This document shows positions 50,796-61,458 of a DNA stretch of 64,000 bases, one piece after another. Position numbers and translations under genes: made by a program. The stretch comes from Rhodospirillales bacterium (GTDB lineage Bacteria > Pseudomonadota > Alphaproteobacteria > ATCC43930 > CGMCC-115725): assembly GCA_028288725.1 (NCBI GenBank), contig JAQGIC010000035.1:1-64000 (forward strand). Direction: 5' to 3'. The notes beneath the pieces were generated by a model. That model was not told the origin of the DNA. It searched no databases and worked only from the letters and a program-made list of their open reading frames with translations. How positions within the stretch are numbered: position 1 is the first letter of the stretch; each line of letters opens with the position of its first letter.

Positions 50796-52046
50796 ATGGA
50801 TCTTCAAGGAGGCCAGGCACGGCCCGGAGCACCCCCCGCTCCCCGCCGCCGCTCCTGGCTGCGGCCGTTTCTCTGGTTGCTGCTGCTCGTCGTGATCGCC
50901 GTCGTCGCCTGGCGCTTCTGGGCCGGCGGTTCGGCCACGCCGGCGCGCAGCGCCGATGCGGCAGCCCAGCCGGTCGGCGTCGCCACCATCGGGACGACCG
51001 ATCTGCATGTCGTGATGAACGGCCTGGGCACGGTGACGCCGCTCGCGACCGTCACGGTCAAGACCCAGATCGCCGGCCAATTGATCACGGTCGCCTATGA
51101 GGAAGGCCAGATGGTCAAGAAAGGCGATTTCCTGGCGCAGATCGATTCGCGCCCCTATCAGGTGGCGCTCGAGCAGGCCCAAGGCCAATTCGCGCGCGAC
51201 ACCGCGCTCTTGAAGCAGGCCCAGACCGATCTGCAGCGCTTTCAGAAGCTGAACAGCCAGAACAGCATCTCCAAGCAGCAGTACGAGGACCAGATCTATC
51301 TGGTGCAGCAGGACCAGGGCACGCTGATCACCGATCAGGCGGCGATCGACAGCGCCAAGCTGAATCTCGCCTATTGCCATGTCGTCTCGCCGGTCGACGG
51401 CCGGGTCGGACTGCGGCTGGTCGATGCGGGCAATTACGTCCAGACCAGCGACACGACCGGGCTGGTGACCATCACCCAGACCAACCCGACCACGGTCGTC
51501 TTCACGCTGGCCGAGGATAACGTGCCGGCCGTCGCCAAGGCGATGCGGGCGGGCCCCTTGCCGGTCACCCTGTTCGACCGGGCCAATATCACGCAGATCG
51601 CGACCGGCACGTTGCAGACGATCGACAATGCCATCGACACGACGACCGGCACGGTCAAGCTACGGGCGCAGTTCGCCAACGCCGACGACGCGCTGTTTCC
51701 CCAGCAGTTCGTCAATGCCCGATTGCTGGTGCAGATCATCACGGGCGCCGTGGCGGCACCGGTCTCGGCCGTGCAGCAGGGTGCGCCCGGCGCCTTCGTC
51801 TATCTGGTCAAGCCCGACAACACCGTCGCGGTGACCAACGTCAAGACCGGCATTTCCGACAGCGGCATGGTCCAGATCACTGACGGGCTGAAACCCGGCG
51901 ACCGGGTCGTGGTCGACGGATCGGACCGCCTGCGCGACGGGGCCAAGATCACCATTCCCCCGCCCCCCGGATCGACAGCGCCCGGCTCGGCGCCGGACCA
52001 GAGCCCTGCCAAACCCGGCGGCGGCAAGGCCGGGCATAAGGGATGA
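50796..52046 (+). CDS. mdtA: RND efflux periplasmic adaptor (MdtA-like)
   Basis: A 416-residue membrane-fusion protein with one N-terminal anchor (~20-42, [18 protein letters not shown]). The barrel-sandwich part carries [20 protein letters not shown], a hairpin follows ([18 protein letters not shown]), then the beta-barrel and membrane-proximal domains ([12 protein letters not shown]). It connects the two RND pumps to the outer-membrane factor. The C-terminus is Pro/Gly-rich. It overlaps the next gene by 4 bases. The gene symbol is by homology of operon and sequence, not proof of substrate. Confidence 0.92.
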   Translation: MDLQGGQARPGAPPAPRRRSWLRPFLWLLLLVVIAVVAWRFWAGGSATPARSADAAAQPVGVATIGTTDLHVVMNGLGTVTPLATVTVKTQIAGQLITVAYEEGQMVKKGDFLAQIDSRPYQVALEQAQGQFARDTALLKQAQTDLQRFQKLNSQNSISKQQYEDQIYLVQQDQGTLITDQAAIDSAKLNLAYCHVVSPVDGRVGLRLVDAGNYVQTSDTTGLVTITQTNPTTVVFTLAEDNVPAVAKAMRAGPLPVTLFDRANITQIATGTLQTIDNAIDTTTGTVKLRAQFANADDALFPQQFVNARLLVQIITGAVAAPVSAVQQGAPGAFVYLVKPDNTVAVTNVKTGISDSGMVQITDGLKPGDRVVVDGSDRLRDGAKITIPPPPGSTAPGSAPDQSPAKPGGGKAGHKG

Positions 52047-55000
52047 GCCCGTCCCGTGCCTTCATTCTGCGACCGGTCGGCACCTCGCTGCTGATGGCGG
52101 CACTGCTGCTGGTCGGCATCGTCGCCTACCGCTTCCTGCCGATCTCGGCCCTGCCCGAGGTCTCATATCCGACCATCCAGGTTCAGACCTTCTATCCGGG
52201 CGCCAGCCCCGAAGTGATGGCGACCGCCGTCACCGGCCCGCTGGAGCGGCAGTTCGGCCAGATGCCGGGCCTCAATCAGATGTCGTCGATCAGCTCCGGC
52301 GGCGCCTCGATCATCACGCTGCAGTTCAATCTCGACCTGGCGCTCGACGTGGCCGAGCAGGAGGTTCAGGCGGCGATCAATGCCGGCACCAGCCTGCTGC
52401 CGAGCGATCTGCCGGCCCCGCCGGTCTATGCCAAGGTCAATCCGGCCGACACGCCGATCCTGACCATCGCCGTCTCATCGAAGACCATGCCGCTGACCAA
52501 GATCGAGGATCTTGTCGATCTCCGCCTGGCGCAGAAGATCTCGCAACAGCCGGGCGTGGGCCTGGTCAGCATCAGCGGGGGCCAGCGCCCGGCCGTGCGC
52601 GTCGTGGTCAACCCGCGTGCCATGGCCAGCTATGGCCTGGCGATCGACGATATCCGCACCATCATCGGCAATCAGAACGTCAATACGCCCAAGGGCAGCT
52701 TCGACGGCCCGACCCAGTCAACGACGATCAACGCCAACGACCAGCTGCAGAGTGCCGCCGATTATCGCGGGTTGGTCCTGGCCTACAAGAACGGCCGGCC
52801 GATCCATCTGTCGGATATCGGCACGGTCGAGGATGGCGCGGAGAACACCGAGCTGTCGGCCTGGGCCGACCGGACGCCGTCCGTCATCCTGAACGTGCAG
52901 CGCCAACCCGGATCGAACGTGATCCAGGTGGTGGACGGCATCAAGGCGCTGCTGCCGCAGTTCCAGTCGACATTGCCCGCCGCCCTCGACGTGCGCGTGC
53001 TGACCGACCGGACCACGACCATCCGCGCCTCGGTCGCCGATGTGGAGTTCGAGCTGGGTCTCGCCGTCGCCCTGGTCGTGCTGGTGATCTTCCTGTTCCT
53101 GCGCAACCTGCCGGCGACGCTCATCCCCAGCCTGTCGGTTCCGCTGTCGCTGGTCGGCACCTTGGCCGCCATGTATCTGCTGGGCTTCAGCCTGGACAAC
53201 CTGTCGCTGATGGCGCTCACCATCTCGACCGGCTTCGTGGTCGACGATGCGATCGTCATGATCGAGAATATCTCGCGCTATGTGGAAAAGGGCCAGACGC
53301 CGCTCGAGGCCGCCCTCAAGGGGTCCGAGGAGATCGGCTTCACCATCATCTCGCTGACCGTCTCGCTGCTGGCCGTGCTGATCCCGCTGTTGTTCATGGG
53401 TGACGTGGTCGGGCGCCTGTTCCATGAATTCGCCATCACGCTCGCCGTCACCATCGTGCTCTCGGCCGTCGTCTCCCTGACGCTCGTGCCGATGCTGTGC
53501 GCGCTTCTGGTCAAGCATCGGCCGGAGGCGAGCCGCAACCGCCTCGACCTGTGGGCGGAGCGGGCGTTCGACCGGCTGGTCGGCCGCTACGGCCGCGCGC
53601 TCAACTGGGTGCTGGACCGGCAGAGCGCGACCCTGGCCGTCGCGGTCCTGACGCTGGCGCTGACGGTGGTGCTGTATATCTGGATCCCGAAGGGCTTCTT
53701 CCCGGTCCAGGACACCGGCGCGCTCCAGGGCATCTCGCAAGCGTCGCAGAGCATTTCCTTCGGCGCCATGGCGGCCAATCAGCAGAAGCTGGCCGACGTG
53801 ATCCTCCAGGACCGGGACGTCGACAATCTGTCGTCCTTCATCGGCGTCGACGGCAACAACAACACGATCAACGCCGGGCGGCTGCTGATCAACCTGAAGC
53901 CGCGCGACGAACGCACGGCGAGCGCGAGCGAGATCATCCGGCGGCTGGATGATGAAGTGCGGCAGGTCACCGGCATCCAGCTGTTTCTGCAGCCGGTCCA
54001 GGATCTGACCATCGATTCGACCGTCAGCCGGGCCCAGTACCTGTTCTTCCTGGAAAACCCGGACAATGGCCTGTTCGACATCTGGGTTCCGAAGCTGATC
54101 CAGCGCCTGAACCAGCTCCCGGAATTCGCCGATGTCGCGAGCGACCTGCAGGAACATGGCAAGGCGCTGGACCTGACCATCGACCGCGCCACGGCGGCCC
54201 GCTTCGGCATCACGCCGGCGACGGTCGACAACGCGCTCTACGACACGTTCGGCCAGCGCATCGTTTCGACGCTTTATACCCAGTCGAGCCAGTATCGCGT
54301 GATCCTGCGCGCCCAGACACAGGATGCGACGACGGTGCAGCAGGCGCTGGACGGGCTCTATCTGCCGTCGGCGACATCGACCACGACCCAGGTGCCGCTG
54401 TCGGCGATCGTGAAAGCGACCGAGCGCAGCAACCCGCTGTCGATCCATCATCTGGGCCAGTTTCCGTCGACCACGATCTCGTTCAACCTGGCGCCCGGCG
54501 CGTCGCTCGGCCAGGCCGTGGCCGACATCGACCAGGCGGAAAAGGATATCGCCCTGCCCGATAGCTTCCTGACCTCCTACCAGGGCGCGCTATCGGCCTT
54601 CCAGGCTTCGCTGTCGAACGAGCTGATGCTGATCGTGGCCGCCCTGGTCGCGGTCTATGTCGTGCTGGGCGTGCTCTACGAGAGCTTCATCCACCCGATC
54701 ACCATCCTGTCGACCCTGCCGTCGGCCGGGGTCGGCGCCTTGCTGGCGCTCAGGGCCTTCGGCGCCGATCTCGACATCATCGGCATCATCGGCATCATCC
54801 TGCTGATCGGCATCGTGAAGAAGAACGCGATCATGATGATCGACTTCGCGCTCGTCGCCGAACGGACCGAGGGCAAGCATCCGCGCGACGCGATCTATCA
54901 GGCCTGCCTGCTGCGCTTCCGGCCGATCTTGATGACGACCATGGCGGCTCTCCTGGGCGCCTTGCCGCTGATGCTGGGCCACGGCACCGGATCGGAGCTG

Positions 55001-55153
55001 CGCCAGCCGCTCGGCATCGCCATCGTCGGCGGGCTGATCGTCAGCCAGGTGCTGACCCTGTTCACCACACCGGTGATCTATCTGGCGTTCGACCGCATCG
55101 CGGTCTGGGCGCAGCGGCGCTGGCAAGGCGATCCGGCGGTCAGGCCGTCATGA
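52043..55153 (+). CDS. mdtB: RND efflux transporter, MdtB-like
   Basis: A 1036-residue proton-driven pump with 12 helices and two large periplasmic loops in the AcrB layout. Visible motifs are [20 protein letters not shown], the helix-4 proton relay [17 protein letters not shown] (DD pair), and [20 protein letters not shown]. It pairs with the next RND subunit, as MdtB and MdtC do, to form a heteromeric trimer. Likely exports bile-salt-like or other amphiphilic drugs; substrate unproven. 4-base overlaps on both sides. Confidence 0.94.
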   Translation: MSPSRAFILRPVGTSLLMAALLLVGIVAYRFLPISALPEVSYPTIQVQTFYPGASPEVMATAVTGPLERQFGQMPGLNQMSSISSGGASIITLQFNLDLALDVAEQEVQAAINAGTSLLPSDLPAPPVYAKVNPADTPILTIAVSSKTMPLTKIEDLVDLRLAQKISQQPGVGLVSISGGQRPAVRVVVNPRAMASYGLAIDDIRTIIGNQNVNTPKGSFDGPTQSTTINANDQLQSAADYRGLVLAYKNGRPIHLSDIGTVEDGAENTELSAWADRTPSVILNVQRQPGSNVIQVVDGIKALLPQFQSTLPAALDVRVLTDRTTTIRASVADVEFELGLAVALVVLVIFLFLRNLPATLIPSLSVPLSLVGTLAAMYLLGFSLDNLSLMALTISTGFVVDDAIVMIENISRYVEKGQTPLEAALKGSEEIGFTIISLTVSLLAVLIPLLFMGDVVGRLFHEFAITLAVTIVLSAVVSLTLVPMLCALLVKHRPEASRNRLDLWAERAFDRLVGRYGRALNWVLDRQSATLAVAVLTLALTVVLYIWIPKGFFPVQDTGALQGISQASQSISFGAMAANQQKLADVILQDRDVDNLSSFIGVDGNNNTINAGRLLINLKPRDERTASASEIIRRLDDEVRQVTGIQLFLQPVQDLTIDSTVSRAQYLFFLENPDNGLFDIWVPKLIQRLNQLPEFADVASDLQEHGKALDLTIDRATAARFGITPATVDNALYDTFGQRIVSTLYTQSSQYRVILRAQTQDATTVQQALDGLYLPSATSTTTQVPLSAIVKATERSNPLSIHHLGQFPSTTISFNLAPGASLGQAVADIDQAEKDIALPDSFLTSYQGALSAFQASLSNELMLIVAALVAVYVVLGVLYESFIHPITILSTLPSAGVGALLALRAFGADLDIIGIIGIILLIGIVKKNAIMMIDFALVAERTEGKHPRDAIYQACLLRFRPILMTTMAALLGALPLMLGHGTGSELRQPLGIAIVGGLIVSQVLTLFTTPVIYLAFDRIAVWAQRRWQGDPAVRPS

Positions 55154-58100
55154 ATATTTCGGCGCCCTTCATCGGTCGGCCGATCGCGACCACGCTCCTG
55201 ACCATGGCGATCGCGCTCGCCGGGATCCTGGCCTATTCGCGCCTGCCGGTCGCCCCCTTGCCCGAAGTCGATTTCCCGACCATCTCGGTTTCGGCCCAAT
55301 TGCCCGGCGCCAGCCCTGAAACGGTCGCGACCAGCCTGGCGAGCCCGCTCGAACGTCATCTGGGCCAGATCGCCGACGTGACCGAGATCACGTCGCAAAG
55401 CCAGACCGGTCAGGCGCGCATCACCCTGCAGTTCAACCTCAACCGCAACATCGACGGGGCGGCGCGCGACGTGCAGGCCGCGATAAACGCGGCGCGCGCC
55501 GATCTGCCGTCGAACCTGCTGAGCAACCCGACCTATCGCAAGGTCAACCCGGCCGACGCGCCGGTGCTGATCCTGGCCCTGACCTCAAAGACGCTGACGC
55601 GCGGCCAGATGTACGATGCGGCCAGCACGATCCTGGCGCAGCAGCTGTCGCAATTGGGCGGCGTCGGCCAGGTCATCATCAGCGGGGCCGCCCTGCCGGC
55701 GGTCCGGGTCGAGCTCAATCCGCAGGCGCTGTTCAACTACGGCATCGGGCTGGAAGACGTACGCTCGGCGCTCTCGTCTGCCAATGCCAACGCGCCCAAG
55801 GGCACGATCGAGCTCAGCGACGAGCGGTTCCAGATCTATACCAACGATCAGGCGACCCATGCCGCCGATTACAGGCCGCTGATCGTGGCCTACCGCAACG
55901 GCCGCGACGTCAAGTTGCAGGACGTCGCCGACGTCGAGGATTCGGTGCAGGACCTGCGCAACCTGGGCCTGGCGGATGGCCAGCCGGCCGTGCTGGTCAT
56001 CGTGTTCCGCTCGCCCGGGGCCAACATCATCACCACCGTCGACGGCGTGCGCGCGAGCGTGCCGAAGCTGAAAGCGGCCTTGCCCCACGACGTCGCCATC
56101 ACCTTCGCCAGCGACCGCACCACCACGATCCGCGCCTCGCTCGCCGATACCGAACGCACGCTGATCATCTCGGTCGTGCTGGTGACGCTGGTGGTCTATG
56201 CCTTCCTGCGCAACATCCGTGCGACGCTGATCCCGGCGGTGGCCGTGCCGGTCTCGGTCATCGGCACGTTCGGCGCCATGTATCTGCTGGGCTTCAGCCT
56301 CGACAACCTCTCGCTGATGGCGCTGACCATCGCGACCGGCTTCGTCGTCGACGATGCCGTGGTCGTGCTGGAGAACATCTCGCGCCATATGGAAGCCGGC
56401 ATGCCCCGGCGCGAGGCGTCGCTCAGGGGCGCGCGCGAAGTGGGCTTCACCGTCATCTCGATCACGCTCTCGCTGATCGCCGTGTTCCTGCCGATCCTGC
56501 TGATGGGCGGCATCGTCGGCCGGCTGTTCCGCGAGTTCGCGCTGACCCTGTCGCTCGCCATCCTGATCTCGATGGTGATCTCGCTGACCACCACGCCGAT
56601 GCTGTGCGCGCTATTCCTCAAGGTCGAGCCGCACCGGACGGAGGAGAAGCGCGGACCGTCCCTGTTCGACCGGGTGCAGGGCTTCTATGGGCGGACCCTG
56701 GCCTGGGCGCTCGATCACCGCTTCCTTGTGCTCCTGACGCTGATCGCGACGGTAGCGCTCAACATCTTCCTGCTGACGGTCATCCCCAAGGGCTTCTTCC
56801 CGACCCAGGATACCGGGCGCATGACCGGCAGCCTGCAGGCCGACCAGAGCACCTCGTTCCAGCTGATGAGCCAGAAGCTGGCCCAGATGATGGACATCGT
56901 CCGCCAGGATCCGGCGGTCGAATCGGTCGTGGGCGCGACCGGTTCCGGCGGCGGTGGCGGGGCCTCCCAGACCAATACCGGCAGCGTCTATGTCGCGCTG
57001 AAGGCCCGGGGCGAGCGCGACGGCATCGACGTGGTCATGGCGCGGCTCAGGCGCAATCTGTCCCATGTGCCGGGCGGGCGCCTGTTCCTGCAGCCGGTTC
57101 AGGACATCCGCGTCGGCGGCCGGCAGAGCAACGCCGCCTATCAATTCACCCTCCAGGGCGACAATACCGCCGAGGTTTATGAATGGGCGCCCAAGCTGCT
57201 CGACGCCCTGCAGAACGACCCGAACCTGGCCGACGTCAATTCCGACCAGCAGCAGAAGGGGCTGGAGACCGAGCTGATCATCGATCGCGCCACGGCCTCG
57301 CGCCTGGGCATCACCGCGGCCGAAATCGACAACACGCTCTATGACGCGTTCGGGCAGCGGGCGGTTTCGACCATCTTCAACGCGCTGAACCAATATCGCG
57401 TGATCATGGAGGTGGCGCCGCGCTATTGGCAGAGCCCCGACATGCTGAACCAGATCTGGGTCAGCACGTCGGGCGGCGCGGCCAGCGGCAGCGCCACGAC
57501 CAACCTGCCGGGCGGGTTGGTCACCGCCGCCGGCACGGCCGGATCCAGCAGCGGCGCCAATGATTCCGCGCGCAACGCCGCGCAGAACGCGATCAGCGCA
57601 ACCGGCAACAGCGGCAGTTCGGCCGGCGCCGCGGTCAGCACGGGCAAGGAGACGATGGTGCCGCTGTCGGCCATCGCCCATTTCGGCCCGGGCAGCACGC
57701 CGCTCGCGGTCAATCATCAGAGCCAGTTCGTCGCCACGACCCTCTCGTTCAACCTGCCCCCGGGCAAGTCGCTGAGCGACGCCAGCGCCGCCATCAACCG
57801 GGCGATGACCAACCTGAAGCTGCCGGCCGACATGATCGGCACTTTCGCCGGCACGGCCCAGGTGTTCCAATCCTCGCTCGACGACGAAAAGCTGCTGATC
57901 GGCGCCGCTTTGGCCGCGGTCTATATCGTGCTGGGCGTGCTCTATGAGAGCTACATCCATCCGATCACCATCCTGTCGACCCTGCCCTCGGCCGGCGTCG
58001 GCGCGGTGCTGGCGCTGATGCTGTTCCACATCGATTTCACCATCATCGCCATGATCGGCGTGATCCTGCTGATCGGCATCGTCAAGAAGAACGCCATCCT

Positions 58101-58410
58101 GATGATCGATTTCGCGCTGGAGGCCGAGCGCGTGCGCGGGCTGGACAGCCGGGCCGCGATCCTGGAGGCCTGCCTGATGCGCTTTCGCCCGATCATGATG
58201 ACCACGGCGGCCGCCTTGCTGGGTGCCTTGCCGCTCGCCTTTGCCTATGGCGACGGCAGCGAACTGCGCCAGCCGCTGGGCGTCTCGATCGTCGGCGGCC
58301 TGATCTTCAGCCAGATGCTGACGCTCTATACGACCCCCGTGGTCTATCTCTATCTCGACCGGCTGCGACCGCGCGCGCGCCCTGTCCTGCAGGCGGAGCC
58401 CGCTCGATGA
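55150..58410 (+). CDS. mdtC: RND efflux transporter, MdtC-like, with Gly/Ser-rich insert
   Basis: A 1086-residue RND pump, partner of the preceding one. The proton-relay helix reads [20 protein letters not shown] and the helix-10 motif [20 protein letters not shown]. Compared with its neighbour it is ~50 residues longer. The extra part is a Gly/Ser/Ala/Asn-rich insert at residues ~773-833 in the second periplasmic loop (beginning [16 protein letters not shown]), likely a flexible loop of the docking/porter region. 4-base overlaps on both sides indicate coupled translation. Confidence 0.94.
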   Translation: MNISAPFIGRPIATTLLTMAIALAGILAYSRLPVAPLPEVDFPTISVSAQLPGASPETVATSLASPLERHLGQIADVTEITSQSQTGQARITLQFNLNRNIDGAARDVQAAINAARADLPSNLLSNPTYRKVNPADAPVLILALTSKTLTRGQMYDAASTILAQQLSQLGGVGQVIISGAALPAVRVELNPQALFNYGIGLEDVRSALSSANANAPKGTIELSDERFQIYTNDQATHAADYRPLIVAYRNGRDVKLQDVADVEDSVQDLRNLGLADGQPAVLVIVFRSPGANIITTVDGVRASVPKLKAALPHDVAITFASDRTTTIRASLADTERTLIISVVLVTLVVYAFLRNIRATLIPAVAVPVSVIGTFGAMYLLGFSLDNLSLMALTIATGFVVDDAVVVLENISRHMEAGMPRREASLRGAREVGFTVISITLSLIAVFLPILLMGGIVGRLFREFALTLSLAILISMVISLTTTPMLCALFLKVEPHRTEEKRGPSLFDRVQGFYGRTLAWALDHRFLVLLTLIATVALNIFLLTVIPKGFFPTQDTGRMTGSLQADQSTSFQLMSQKLAQMMDIVRQDPAVESVVGATGSGGGGGASQTNTGSVYVALKARGERDGIDVVMARLRRNLSHVPGGRLFLQPVQDIRVGGRQSNAAYQFTLQGDNTAEVYEWAPKLLDALQNDPNLADVNSDQQQKGLETELIIDRATASRLGITAAEIDNTLYDAFGQRAVSTIFNALNQYRVIMEVAPRYWQSPDMLNQIWVSTSGGAASGSATTNLPGGLVTAAGTAGSSSGANDSARNAAQNAISATGNSGSSAGAAVSTGKETMVPLSAIAHFGPGSTPLAVNHQSQFVATTLSFNLPPGKSLSDASAAINRAMTNLKLPADMIGTFAGTAQVFQSSLDDEKLLIGAALAAVYIVLGVLYESYIHPITILSTLPSAGVGAVLALMLFHIDFTIIAMIGVILLIGIVKKNAILMIDFALEAERVRGLDSRAAILEACLMRFRPIMMTTAAALLGALPLAFAYGDGSELRQPLGVSIVGGLIFSQMLTLYTTPVVYLYLDRLRPRARPVLQAEPAR

Positions 58411-59807
58411 AACAAACCGCCCTGATCGCCCTGCTGCTGCTCGCCGGCTGCACCGTCGGTCCCGACTATCGGCGGCCCGACGCGCCGACCGGCGCCGGCT
58501 TCAAGGAGATCGCCGAGGCGCCGCCGGGCTGGAAGCTGGGCACGCCCGGCGACGCCATCCCCAAAGGCGCCTGGTGGACGATCTATCACGACCCGGTGCT
58601 GGACGGGCTCGAGCGCGAAGTGGCACTGTCGAACCAGAACATCAAGAGTTTCGAGGCGCAATATCGCCAGGCCCGGGCGATCGTCGATGTGGCGCGCGCG
58701 CAGGAATACCCGACCGTCGGCGTCACCGCCGGCGCGACCCAAAGCCGGGCCAGCGGCGGCCGCGGCGCCCACACCCAATATGCCGCCGAGGGCACCCTGA
58801 CCTGGGATCTCGACCTGTGGGGCCGCATCCGGCGCCAGGTCGAAAGCGATCAGGCGAGCGCCGAGCTCAGCGCCGCCGATCTCGCCAATGCCACGCTGTC
58901 GGCGCAGGAGACGCTAGCCAACGATTATTTCCAGCTGCGCGGCCAGGATGCGCTGACCCGGCTGCTGGCCGACACGGTCAAGGCCGACCAGGAAGCGCTG
59001 CGCATCACCCAGAACCAGTATGACGCCGGCACGGCGGCGCCGTCCGACGTGGCCGCGGCGAGGACCCAGCTGGCCGGCGCCCAGGCGCAACTGATCGCGG
59101 CCGGGGTCCAGCGCCAGCAGTTCGAACATGCCATCGCCGTGCTGACCGGCGTGCCGCCCTCGGCCCTCACCCTGCCGCCCGGCGCGCTCGCGACCGATGT
59201 CCCGGTCGCCCCGCCCGGCCTGCCGTCGGCCCTGCTGGAACGCCGGCCGGATATCGCGGCGGCCGAACGGGCAATGGCCGAACAGAACGCGCTGATCGGC
59301 GTCGCCGTGGCGGCCTATTACCCCGACCTCTCGCTGTCGGCCGACTACGGCTTCACCGGCAGTCCGATCGGCAAGCTGTTCCAGGCGGCGAACCGGACCT
59401 GGTCGCTCGGCGCCAACGCGACCGAGACCCTGTTCGACGGCGGCTCGCGCAGTGCCGCCGTCCGGCAGGCCGAAGCCGCCTATGACGGCAGTGTCGCCAC
59501 ATATCGCCAGACCGTGCTGACCGCGTTTCAGCAGGTCGAGGATGAATTGTCCGACCTGCGCATCCTGCAGCAGCAGGCGGGCGCCGAGGCCGAAGCGGTG
59601 CGCGCGGCCCAGCAGTCGCTCGAGATCGTCCTCAACGAGTACCGCGCCGGCACGGTCGCCTACACGGCGGTCGTCACCGCGCAGACCGCGTTGCTGGGCA
59701 ATCAGCAGACGGCCCTCACGGTCCAGCAGAACCGGCTGGTCGCGAGCTCGACCCTGATCGCGGCCCTGGGCGGCGGTTGGAGCCGCGAGGACCTGGCGGC
59801 GCGCTAA
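58407..59807 (+). CDS. NodT-family outer-membrane efflux lipoprotein of the RND pump
   Basis: A 466-residue TolC-like outer-membrane factor with a lipoprotein signal ([15 protein letters not shown], Cys15) and the NodT start [11 protein letters not shown]. Two OEP repeats with long helical segments follow ([20 protein letters not shown]). It is the last gene of the four-gene operon adaptor-RND-RND-OMF, so this pump need not borrow a shared TolC. A second NodT protein belongs to the FUSC operon at 13.6 kb. Confidence 0.93.
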   Translation: MKQTALIALLLLAGCTVGPDYRRPDAPTGAGFKEIAEAPPGWKLGTPGDAIPKGAWWTIYHDPVLDGLEREVALSNQNIKSFEAQYRQARAIVDVARAQEYPTVGVTAGATQSRASGGRGAHTQYAAEGTLTWDLDLWGRIRRQVESDQASAELSAADLANATLSAQETLANDYFQLRGQDALTRLLADTVKADQEALRITQNQYDAGTAAPSDVAAARTQLAGAQAQLIAAGVQRQQFEHAIAVLTGVPPSALTLPPGALATDVPVAPPGLPSALLERRPDIAAAERAMAEQNALIGVAVAAYYPDLSLSADYGFTGSPIGKLFQAANRTWSLGANATETLFDGGSRSAAVRQAEAAYDGSVATYRQTVLTAFQQVEDELSDLRILQQQAGAEAEAVRAAQQSLEIVLNEYRAGTVAYTAVVTAQTALLGNQQTALTVQQNRLVASSTLIAALGGGWSREDLAAR

Positions 59808-59880
59808 CTGGTCGCACCCTGGAAACCTAGGCCTCCCCTGCCGGGTTTGGTCCGGATATATCGGACGATGGAGGCCGGCC

Positions 59881-60474
59881 ATGACGATCCGCAATTTCAC
59901 ACGGCGCGAATTCCTGCGCGACACGGCGGCAACGGGCGGGGCCGCCGCGATCGCCGGCAGCGGCGGCAAGGCATGGGCGGTTCCCGCCGCGGCCGACCCG
60001 CCGGTCCCGACACAGCATCGGGTGACCATTCGCCTGAACGGCACCGAGCGGGCGTTGCAGCTGGATCCGCGTACCAGCCTGCTCGACGCGCTGCGCGAGC
60101 AATTGTATCTGACCGGGACCAAGAAGGGCTGCGATATGGGCGCCTGCGGCGCCTGCACCGTGCTGCTGGACGGCAAGCGGGTGAACGCCTGTCTGGTTCT
60201 GGCGGCGCGGCTCGACGGGCGCGAGGTCAAGACCATCGAAGGCCTGGCCGACGGCGACCAACTGCATCCGCTGCAAGCCGCGTTCATCGAACATGACGGT
60301 TTCCAATGCGGCTATTGCACGCCCGGCCAGATCATGTCGGCCGCGGGATTGCTGAATGAGGGCCGTCCGCTGGACGAGCATTCGATCCGGGAATGGATGA
60401 GCGGCAATATCTGTCGCTGCGGTGCCTATCCGAACATCGTGAGCGCGATCCGCCAAGCCAGCGGGAGGGCCTGA
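59881..60474 (+). CDS. paoA: Aldehyde oxidoreductase [2Fe-2S] subunit, Tat-exported (PaoA-like)
   Basis: A 197-residue electron-transfer subunit. The Tat signal is TRREFLRDTAATGG near the N-terminus. The plant-type [2Fe-2S] cluster uses C84, C89, C92 and C104 (KGCDMGACGACTV). The second cluster uses C143, C146, C178 and C180 (CGYC and CRC). The Tat signal and later subunits match periplasmic PaoABC/YagTSR, which oxidises aromatic aldehydes to acids. The complex would be exported folded with its cofactors. paoB starts three bases after its stop codon. Confidence 0.92.
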   Translation: MTIRNFTRREFLRDTAATGGAAAIAGSGGKAWAVPAAADPPVPTQHRVTIRLNGTERALQLDPRTSLLDALREQLYLTGTKKGCDMGACGACTVLLDGKRVNACLVLAARLDGREVKTIEGLADGDQLHPLQAAFIEHDGFQCGYCTPGQIMSAAGLLNEGRPLDEHSIREWMSGNICRCGAYPNIVSAIRQASGRA

Positions 60475-60477
60475 GCC

Positions 60478-61458
60478 ATGCAGCCCTTCGCCCTGGAACA
60501 AGGCCGCGACATCGCCGACACCATCCGGCGCGGGCGGATGCCGGGCACCGACTACATCGCCGGTGGCACCGACCTGGTGCAGTTGCTGAAGGACGACGTG
60601 CGCCGGCCGCGCCGTCTGGTCGATTTGGAAGGTCTGGATCTGGACCAGATCACGGTGACCCCGCAGGGGCTGCGACTAGGCGCCATGACGCGCATGAGCG
60701 AGGTCGCGGACCATCCGGCGGTGATCCGGGATTATCCGGTCATCTCGCAGGCGCTGCTGGCCAGCGCCGCGCCGCAGATCCGCAATCTGGGCACGATCGG
60801 CGGCAATCTGCTGCAGCGGACGCGCTGCACCTATTTCCGCGATACGGCCTCTCCCTGCAACAAACGGAGCCCCGGCACCGGCTGCGCCGCGATCGAGGGC
60901 GTCCATCGGACCCACGCGATCTTCGGCGGCAGCCGCCAATGCATCGCGACCCATGCGTCGGATCTGGCGGTGGCGCTGGTGGCACTCGACGCGGTCGTGC
61001 ATCTCAGCGGTCCGAACGGCGCCCGCGACGTGCGGCTGACCGAGTTGCATCTGATGCCGAACGATCATCCCGATATCGAAACGGTGCTTCATCCGGGCGA
61101 ACTCATCCTGGCGGTCAGCGTTCCCGCCGGCGCCTGGACGCGCCGGTCGTCCTACCTGAAGGTTCGCGATCGGGCCTCGTTCGAATTCGCGCTGACCTCG
61201 GCCGCCGTAGCCCTCGATATCCAGGACGGCAAGATCCGCGCGGCCCGCGTCGCGGCCGGCGGCGTCGGCACCAAGCCCTGGCGTCTGCCGGCGGTCGAAC
61301 AAGCGCTGGTCGGCGCGCCGGCGACGACGGCGACCTGGCAGCGGGGCGGTCGGTTGGCCACCGCCGGGGCCATGCCGCTCCGGGACAATCGCTTCAAGGT
61401 GCGCCTGTTGCGGGCCACGGTAACGCGCGCCCTTGAACAAGTGGGAGGCGAGGCATGA
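60478..61458 (+). CDS. paoB: Aldehyde oxidoreductase FAD subunit with [4Fe-4S] insert (PaoB-like)
   Basis: A 326-residue FAD-binding subunit of the xanthine oxidase family. FAD motifs are AGGTDLVQLL and IRNLGTIGGNLLQRTRC. The cysteines C117, C127, C136 and C155 in the segment CTYFRDTASPCNKRSPGTGC onward match the extra [4Fe-4S] cluster of PaoB/4-hydroxybenzoyl-CoA-reductase-like subunits. Electrons pass from the molybdenum subunit to FAD. It has no signal of its own and would be carried by PaoA. It overlaps paoC by 4 bases. Confidence 0.92.
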   Translation: MQPFALEQGRDIADTIRRGRMPGTDYIAGGTDLVQLLKDDVRRPRRLVDLEGLDLDQITVTPQGLRLGAMTRMSEVADHPAVIRDYPVISQALLASAAPQIRNLGTIGGNLLQRTRCTYFRDTASPCNKRSPGTGCAAIEGVHRTHAIFGGSRQCIATHASDLAVALVALDAVVHLSGPNGARDVRLTELHLMPNDHPDIETVLHPGELILAVSVPAGAWTRRSSYLKVRDRASFEFALTSAAVALDIQDGKIRAARVAAGGVGTKPWRLPAVEQALVGAPATTATWQRGGRLATAGAMPLRDNRFKVRLLRATVTRALEQVGGEA

